A stretch of 10,943 nt of DNA. Origin: Desulfocurvus sp. Lineage in GTDB: Bacteria > Desulfobacterota > Desulfovibrionia > Desulfovibrionales > Desulfovibrionaceae. The stretch is taken from positions 1 to 10,943 of the forward strand of contig NZ_JALNWM010000110.1 of assembly GCF_023230885.1 (NCBI RefSeq). The letters run 5' to 3'. The position numbers were made by a program, and so were the translations under genes. Every line of letters begins with the position of its first letter. Within the stretch, counting starts at the first letter, position 1. Of the stretch, positions 6,867 through 10,943 are shown in pieces. The notes under the pieces are model-generated. The model was not told where the DNA came from. It was given only the letters and a program-made list of their open reading frames with translations, and made no database searches.

Positions 6867-8168
6867 CTAGTCGAAGGGCAGCTTCACCCCGCCGCCGGGC
6901 TGCATCTCCACCCCGGTCCCCATGGTGCCCGTTGCGGCGGCCCCGGGCGCCCGCCCCTGGCGACGGCAGACCATGCCCACGGCCAGGGGCGCGCCGGACA
7001 CCGCCCTGGCATAGGCCAGCTTGGGCGTGACGCGCACGATCTCCACCGTGCCGACCAGGGTCTCCACGGCGCCCAGGGATTCCTTGGTATACGGGTCCAC
7101 GATGGGCGCCCCCAGGGCGTAGACATCGAGGACATCGCCCGGGGCGTAGCTCTTGCCGCCCAGGTTGAGCTGCACCTCCCCACCCTGCGCGGCCACGATC
7201 CGGGGCGGGTAGATGTTCTCCAGCAGATCCATGACGACCCGGTTGGCGAGGGCGTCGAACGCCCCGGCCAGGGCCGAGTCCCGCCGGGCGTTTCCGGGCA
7301 GCTCCACGGCGAAGGTCAGGGTGTCGGCCCATTTTATTTCCTGCGTCGCCATGAGCATCAGCTCGTAGGACAGGCCGATCTCGACGTTGCCGCCCGAGAG
7401 CCGCTCGCCGGTCAGCGCGCTGGTCGTCCCCCTGGTGTCGGTGCCGCACGAGGTGACCGCCCCGGTGAGCAGATAGTCCGCCCCCAGCAGCTTGCCCAGC
7501 TTCAGGCGCTCGTCCCTGCCCGCCGCGGCCGAGCCGACGACGGCGCTTTCGGCGCCGTAGGCGGACAGGTCGCGGCGTTGCAGCACGGCGAATTTGCGCG
7601 TCTGCACCAGCTGGGCGATCAGGGCGTCGGTGAGCGCATGGGCCACATCCAGGCCCGAAACGTCCCCGGAATCCACGCGGAAGACCTCCCGCGCGGCCGC
7701 GAAAGGATAGACGGCAAAGCGCCTGCGCTTGTCGCTTGGCAGCCCCGGCGCCTGGTACGTCGAGCTCCTGAAGGTGGCCTCGACCTCGGCCCAGTGCAGC
7801 CCGTCCTCCCCGATGCCGCCGTCAAGGACGCGGTATTCGCTGATGGCGCCCTTGGTGGCCGTGGCGACCTGTTTCTGAACGGCGTCCTTGAGCGCGGCGG
7901 CGCTGGACTCGGCGCCGTTCTCGACAACGGACCCTGAAACCAGGGTGGTGCTGTGCACCTGCCTGGCGTCGATCCTGACGCCCTTGTGCTGTTGCAGCAC
8001 GCGGACCAGGGCGTCCTGCACGGCCTCCTGCGGGGAGGCGCCATAGCCCTTGGCCCGGACGTTCTGAGCGGAGGTTCTGGTCCCGGCCTGCGCCTGTGCG
8101 CAGGCAAGGACCAGGACAACGCCCGCCAGGGCCGCGACAAGGGCACGCGGCAGACAAGAAACGGCCAT
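6867..8168 (-). CDS. Exported protein with LPP20/FlgT-like N-domain, CsgG/TolB-N-like middle and SH3-like C-domain
   Basis: A 433-residue protein; ATG at 8168 with GGAGG five bases upstream and 11 bp after the preceding gene. Residues 1-28 are an export signal, cleaved either at AQA-G (signal peptidase I) or as a lipoprotein at Cys23 (VLAC, a non-ideal lipobox). Residues about 33-135 follow the LPP20/FlgT N-domain pattern: VRAKGYGASPQEAVQDAL, then an 'Ala-rich helix, QQHKGVRID' element and a later EYRVLDG strand. Residues about 150-300 resemble the CsgG/TolB-N/LpoB fold: RRRFAVYPF, a helix LTDALIAQLVQTRKFAVLQRR, then LGADYLLTGAV near 228. Residues about 340-400 look like a FlgT-C/SH3-type domain (APGDVLDVY, VDPYTKESLG, then VEIVRV). 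FlgT itself is the flagellar H-ring protein of Vibrio, but no flagellar gene is in view and the protein is longer than FlgT. I infer a periplasmic or outer-membrane structural partner of the upstream products; domain calls are moderately sure, function is not. Confidence 0.7.
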   Translation of the reverse strand: MAVSCLPRALVAALAGVVLVLACAQAQAGTRTSAQNVRAKGYGASPQEAVQDALVRVLQQHKGVRIDARQVHSTTLVSGSVVENGAESSAAALKDAVQKQVATATKGAISEYRVLDGGIGEDGLHWAEVEATFRSSTYQAPGLPSDKRRRFAVYPFAAAREVFRVDSGDVSGLDVAHALTDALIAQLVQTRKFAVLQRRDLSAYGAESAVVGSAAAGRDERLKLGKLLGADYLLTGAVTSCGTDTRGTTSALTGERLSGGNVEIGLSYELMLMATQEIKWADTLTFAVELPGNARRDSALAGAFDALANRVVMDLLENIYPPRIVAAQGGEVQLNLGGKSYAPGDVLDVYALGAPIVDPYTKESLGAVETLVGTVEIVRVTPKLAYARAVSGAPLAVGMVCRRQGRAPGAAATGTMGTGVEMQPGGGVKLPFD

Positions 8169-8179
8169 GACCCCTCCGG

Positions 8180-9595
8180 CTAGAAGTCGTTGATGTTCAT
8201 CTGGTCGACACTCTTGCGGCCCGAGGCATCCCCCGTGGAGCCGCCGGCCTTCTTCTGCGCGCCGCCCGGCTTTTGCGCGCCGCGCTTGGCGGCCTGGATG
8301 CCCGCGAAGCTGTAGGTCTTGATGACCCCGACGATCTCGTGGCCCTCGGGGGTCTTGTACACCCAGCGCTTGAGGGTCGAGGCGCCCTTGAGGCGCGCGC
8401 TGGTCCGGCTCTTCGACGTTTCGTTGCGCACGTCGACGATCTGGCTGGCCGTGACCTCCTCGACATCGCCGCTGCCGCCGCGCAGGATCTTGGACTGGCT
8501 CACCGCCTCGCTGATGGTCGCCTCGTCCTGGGTGCTGAAGCTGCTGTTCAGGAAGGCCGCAAGCTGCGCGGCGGCCAGGCTGTCGGCCTGGTCCAGGGCG
8601 ATGCCGCGGTGGCGCTCGCGCATGCTTTCGTTCTCGCCGGTGTAGCTGCTGGACCACTGCCCGTAGCTGACGACAACCGGCCCGTTCTCGTCGAACAGCA
8701 CCCGGACGCCGAGCAGGTCATAGAGCTTGGCCTTGTCGTCCAGCGGCACGATATCCCGCAGGGGAGGGCCCTGCTTGGCGATCTGCGGCTTCTGCTCCCG
8801 GGCCAGGCAGGAGGCGATGGCCTCCAGCTTCGGGGAGTACATGAGCAGGACGCCCACGGTCTGCGATCCGCTGGCGCTCTGGCCGATGAAGGTCTGGATG
8901 GGCGTCACCCCCGCGAGGGCCTTGGAGGCCCGGGTGACCGTGCGCTTCAGGAACGCGTCCTCCAGCAGGGTCTTCTTCTGGTCCGGCGGGGCGGCGGAGT
9001 AGCGCTGGGGGTCGATGCCGTATTCCTCGAGCTTGGAGGAAAGCATCGCGTCGCCAAGGGCCAGGGCCTTGCTCGCAAGGGCCTCCAGCGTGGAGGACCC
9101 CTGCCCCAGCTCCTGCTCGAAGGAACCGGCGTCGGAGCTGTTGTCGGCAAACAGGTGCTGGACGATCTCGCTGGTCACCTGCTGGTCGAGGTCCTTGACG
9201 AACTGCTTCTGCGCGCCAAGATAGGCCTTTTCGAACGCAAGCACCCGGGACTTCCCGAAATCCGGGGAGACGACCGACTGCTCGACGGGGCTCTTGGCAA
9301 AGTAGAAATATTTGTCAGCCTTGGCGTTGTAGCCGTTTTCCAGGCCATTGTCGCGCATGTATGCTTCGAAGAGCTCTTCAACGATCTCCGAAGCGCTCTT
9401 CTGCGCGACCTGCGAGGTATCCACCTTCCCGGCCTCGGCGAAGGTGTTCAGCGCCACGGCCGCGTCGTCCACCACGGGGCTCTCGGCCACGGCGCCCATG
9501 GCCACGACATCCTGCCCCCAGGCAACGGGGGCGAAAAGGGCCAGGGCCAGGCAGGCCGCGGCCGCCCGGATGCAACAGTTCTTCATCGCAAGCAT
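8180..9595 (-). CDS. Exported 471-aa protein of unknown function in the LpoB-CsgG-like operon
   Basis: I do not recognise the family. The ATG at 9595 is chosen because GGAG (complement of 9602-9605) lies 6 nt upstream; the internal ATG at 9586 is further away. Residues 1-27 are a Sec signal peptide (hydrophobic core, cleavage after AWG). The mature protein is soluble-looking with no further membrane segment. Residues about 40-225 are mostly helical and acidic (for example SEIVEELFEAYM, LAFEKAYLGAQKQFV). Residues about 226-330 are more strand-like (TVGVLLMYSPKLEAIA, then RVLFDENGPVVVSYGQWSS, which looks like a conserved core). A basic Lys/Gly-rich tail ends in an acidic MNINDF. It sits 19 bp after the LpoB-like gene and 11 bp before the CsgG-like gene, so co-expression is near certain. 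It may be an adaptor within a complex of these proteins; that is inference. Bases near 9300 are locally more AT-rich than the operon average. Confidence 0.8.
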   Translation of the reverse strand: MLAMKNCCIRAAAACLALALFAPVAWGQDVVAMGAVAESPVVDDAAVALNTFAEAGKVDTSQVAQKSASEIVEELFEAYMRDNGLENGYNAKADKYFYFAKSPVEQSVVSPDFGKSRVLAFEKAYLGAQKQFVKDLDQQVTSEIVQHLFADNSSDAGSFEQELGQGSSTLEALASKALALGDAMLSSKLEEYGIDPQRYSAAPPDQKKTLLEDAFLKRTVTRASKALAGVTPIQTFIGQSASGSQTVGVLLMYSPKLEAIASCLAREQKPQIAKQGPPLRDIVPLDDKAKLYDLLGVRVLFDENGPVVVSYGQWSSSYTGENESMRERHRGIALDQADSLAAAQLAAFLNSSFSTQDEATISEAVSQSKILRGGSGDVEEVTASQIVDVRNETSKSRTSARLKGASTLKRWVYKTPEGHEIVGVIKTYSFAGIQAAKRGAQKPGGAQKKAGGSTGDASGRKSVDQMNINDF

Positions 9596-9601
9596 CTGTT
9601 T

Positions 9602-9608
9602 CTCCCCC
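9602..9608 (-). promoter_or_regulatory. Ribosome binding site of the 471-aa exported protein
   Basis: Read on the minus strand this is GGGGGAG, 6 nt before ATG at 9595. It lies inside the 19-bp gap after the LpoB-like gene and sets the start seven bases upstream-strand of the alternative ATG at 9586, adding MLA to the N-terminus. Confidence 0.7.
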
Positions 9609-9614
9609 TTTGGG

Positions 9615-10220
9615 CTACCAGGCGGCGGACTTGTTGGAGGCGACCTTGGCCACGACCGTCTCGCCCTCCCAGTAGGCGAGGCCGGAGGCGATTTCGGTCA
9701 GCGTGAGCTGGAAGTAGTAGTCGATCCGCTGGTTGCTGCCGTCCACGGCCGTGTTGCGCTGGATGATCTTGCCGGACAGCGACATGTTGGGCGCAACCAT
9801 CTGGTTTTCGCCGACCACGGTGGCCTGGTTGAACTCCTTGCTCTGGCGCAATTCGCGCGCCTGCATGCTCATGGCGTCCTCCGGGCCCCCGGCGCGGACG
9901 GCCGTGGTCACGACGACCTTGCCGCTGTTGAGCAGGTCGATGCGGATCTTCTTGATCAGCATGTCCACGTCGATCCGCTGCATGGTGTCGTTGGTGATGG
10001 TGGAGATGGCCAGCACATGCCGCCCGCCGCCGGAACGGTTCAGGGCGCCGCTGGCAAGCATCGAGGCCACGGCGTCGGCCGCGGCCTTCTGGAAGTCGCT
10101 GTCGTCGATGCTCGCCGTCACCAGCCCGGCGTCCCGCGCCGGGTCGACATAGCGGGCGGACTGGGTGCATGCGCTCACGAAGACCAAACACACAAGAAGA
10201 AGGGCAAGCTGCAATTTCAT
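9615..10220 (-). CDS. LpoB-like outer-membrane lipoprotein (penicillin-binding protein activator family) with short tether
   Basis: A 201-residue lipoprotein. ATG at 10220 is preceded by GGAGGT (complement of 10225-10230). Lipobox VSAC gives acylated Cys18; Thr at +2 favours outer-membrane sorting. The globular part matches the LpoB/PF13036 pattern: an initial helix DFQKAAADAVASML (about 42-55), strand HVLAISTITNDT (68-79), helix VDMLIKKIRIDLLNSGKVVV, a variable central helix, strand MSLSGKIIQRN, and YYFQLTLTEIASGLAYWEGE, the equivalent of 'LMLVQTGEIIWSG' in E. coli LpoB. E. coli LpoB activates PBP1B and has a disordered Pro-rich tether of about 50 residues after the lipid; here only about 20 residues separate Cys18 from the first helix, with no Pro-rich stretch. 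The upstream neighbour is YcfL-like, as in E. coli where ycfL precedes lpoB. Family assignment is good; PBP activation is doubtful given the short tether. Confidence 0.85.
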   Translation of the reverse strand: MKLQLALLLVCLVFVSACTQSARYVDPARDAGLVTASIDDSDFQKAAADAVASMLASGALNRSGGGRHVLAISTITNDTMQRIDVDMLIKKIRIDLLNSGKVVVTTAVRAGGPEDAMSMQARELRQSKEFNQATVVGENQMVAPNMSLSGKIIQRNTAVDGSNQRIDYYFQLTLTEIASGLAYWEGETVVAKVASNKSAAW

Positions 10221-10249
10221 CGCGACCTCCGGTCTGCGGCGGCAAGTGG

Positions 10250-10654
10250 TTACTTGGAACGGGAAATCGTGACAACGGCGCGGTGCGCCTTGGCCGACGG
10301 GGCGACGGCAGCGATGCGGTGCGCCTGCTGCCCGGGGATGACGACCCGGTTCTGGCGGGCCATGACGGTGGGCAGCGCGAAACCCTCGGCGTCGAACCAC
10401 TCCACGGCGTGCAGCACCGTCACCTTGAGCGCGGACCGGTTCTCCAGGCCGACCTCCACCCGCAAGAACCCCGAGGGCGCCGTGCCCAAAACCGGCGGGG
10501 CGACAGACAGGCTGGACGGCAGCCCCACGACCCTGACCTCGCAGGGGAACAACTGGGGGGCGGCAACCGCCGCCTCGGGAGGCGCACCGTGGCGCGCACA
10601 TCCGGCGGCCGCACAGAAAAGCGCCAGGCACAACACCAGGGAAATGCTTCGCAT
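10250..10654 (-). CDS. ycfL: YcfL-family (DUF1425) lipoprotein
   Basis: A 134-residue lipoprotein, near the length of E. coli YcfL. ATG at 10654 has GGGAGGA (complement of 10660-10666) about six bases upstream. The signal peptide has a lipobox AAGC, so Cys19 would be acylated, with Ala at +2 fitting outer-membrane placement. The mature part fits DUF1425: GFLRVEVGLENRSALKVTV, then AVEWFDAEGFALP (the family's 'l.yr.eWfD..G' core), then VVIPGQQAHRIAAVAPSAKAHRAVVTI, which matches the 'l.g.....i...Ap...A....i.i' end. The fold expected is a small immunoglobulin-like beta sandwich. The molecular function of YcfL is unknown. It lies 29 bp before the LpoB-like gene and 55 bp after the COG3014-like gene, the same ycfL-lpoB order as in E. 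coli. Confidence 0.8.
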   Translation of the reverse strand: MRSISLVLCLALFCAAAGCARHGAPPEAAVAAPQLFPCEVRVVGLPSSLSVAPPVLGTAPSGFLRVEVGLENRSALKVTVLHAVEWFDAEGFALPTVMARQNRVVIPGQQAHRIAAVAPSAKAHRAVVTISRSK

Positions 10655-10709
10655 CGGAATCCTCCCGTCGGACGGGCCGCCCGTGGCGCGGGCGCCCCGG
10701 CTGGATGCA

Positions 10710-10943
10710 TCAGTCAAAGGCCACCGTGTCGATATACGGATTCGCATTGGCACTTCGCAGGGCCACGAAAACGATGTGGTCGCGGCCGGGATCGAGGTCC
10801 AGGGCCGTTTCCCGGCCGCCGGGGATGTCCAGCCACAGCCGGTCCCCGGCCCCGTCCAGCGGGACGCGGGCGACCTCGTACCGGGCGGGGACGGAGCTCC
10901 AATGGCGCGTGTCCGCCCGGGTCACCAGCGCGCTGTAGATGCC
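10710..10943 (-). CDS. C-terminal end of a probable COG3014-family exported protein (5' end outside window)
   Basis: Seventy-seven C-terminal residues are visible; the frame is open to the right edge and the in-frame GTG at 10925 has no convincing ribosome binding site, so the real start lies outside. The segment reads TRADTRHWSSVPARYEVARVPL, then LWLDIPGG and LDLDPGRDHIVFVALRS. This is the strand-rich tail I associate with COG3014 proteins, in which a 'D.RsW..LP...q.aRv' motif is followed by strands describing a sugar- or peptide-like beta domain. COG3014 genes are, to my knowledge, often found next to YcfL and LpoB genes, and this one is 55 bp upstream of the YcfL gene on the same strand. 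The call rests on a short fragment and on context; another exported beta-domain protein is possible. Confidence 0.5.
   Translation of the reverse strand, partial: GIYSALVTRADTRHWSSVPARYEVARVPLDGAGDRLWLDIPGGRETALDLDPGRDHIVFVALRSANANPYIDTVAFD

Noticed and set aside
5152..7449. A 765-codon minus-strand open frame crossing the barrel gene, the terminator hairpins and part of the CsgG-like gene
   Set aside because: It runs through two terminator-like hairpins and two well-supported genes and has no family resemblance; a high-GC antisense artefact.
6375..7937. A 520-codon plus-strand open frame across the convergent gap
   Set aside because: Arg/Pro/Gly-rich composition and passage through the 16-bp-stem terminator mark it as an artefact.
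6867..8168. A true curli secretion channel (CsgG)
   Set aside because: The middle domain is CsgG/TolB-N-like, but the N- and C-terminal domains are not those of CsgG, and no csgA/B/E/F-like genes are present.
8273..9706. A 477-codon plus-strand open frame opposite the 471-aa exported protein
   Set aside because: No ribosome binding site or domain; the minus-strand frame has a signal peptide, a good ribosome binding site and operon spacing.
10221..10631. A longer LpoB-like protein starting inside the YcfL gene
   Set aside because: It would bury the lipoprotein signal peptide and VSAC lipobox in the middle; the ATG at 10220 has a strong GGAGGT site.
10655..10709. Small inverted repeats (CCCGTC-GACGGG and ACGGG-CCG-CCCGT) between the COG3014-like and YcfL genes
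   Set aside because: Short GC-only stems are frequent by chance at this base composition, there is no T-run, and neither a terminator nor an operator can be supported.

Overview
The window is about 10.9 kb of very GC-rich bacterial DNA. Coding density is high and leaders are short. Operons are tight, and the proteins carry Gram-negative envelope signals (Sec signal peptides, lipoboxes, an outer-membrane barrel ending in Phe). A NifA-type regulator, a LolA-like/RND pair and an LpoB/YcfL cluster together in such DNA suggest a deltaproteobacterium, perhaps Desulfovibrionaceae. That placement is inferred from general impression, not from a search.

Plus strand, 1-6750. First is a NifA/Fis-family AAA+ regulator, cut by the left edge, with a degenerate GAF domain, intact Walker motifs and a NifA-like HTH. 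Its GAFTGA sigma-54 loop has been lost in frame. After a 96-bp gap with a small inverted repeat and a weak sigma-70-like promoter comes a three-gene envelope operon: a LolA-like periplasmic protein (1549-2358), a COG1033/MMPL-type RND transporter with a C-terminal cyclic-nucleotide-binding-like domain (GTG start, 2388-5189), and an outer-membrane beta-barrel resembling DUF1302 proteins (5194-6750). Together they look like a trans-envelope route for a lipid or other hydrophobic molecule: inner-membrane pump, periplasmic carrier, outer-membrane barrel.

Convergent gap, 6751-6866. It holds two strong hairpins, one with a perfect 16-bp stem, which probably terminate the two facing operons.

Minus strand, 10943-6867. 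This is a compact set of exported proteins, read right to left: the C-terminal end of a probable COG3014 protein (cut by the right edge), a YcfL/DUF1425 lipoprotein, an LpoB-like lipoprotein with a very short tether, an exported 471-aa protein of unknown function, and a 433-aa protein with an LPP20/FlgT-like N-terminus, a CsgG/TolB-N-like middle and an SH3-like C-terminus. No flagellar, curli or penicillin-binding-protein gene is in view. The set looks like a little-studied outer-membrane/periplasmic complex and is the best candidate here for an undescribed system.

I saw no tRNA, rRNA, CRISPR array, insertion sequence or phage gene.
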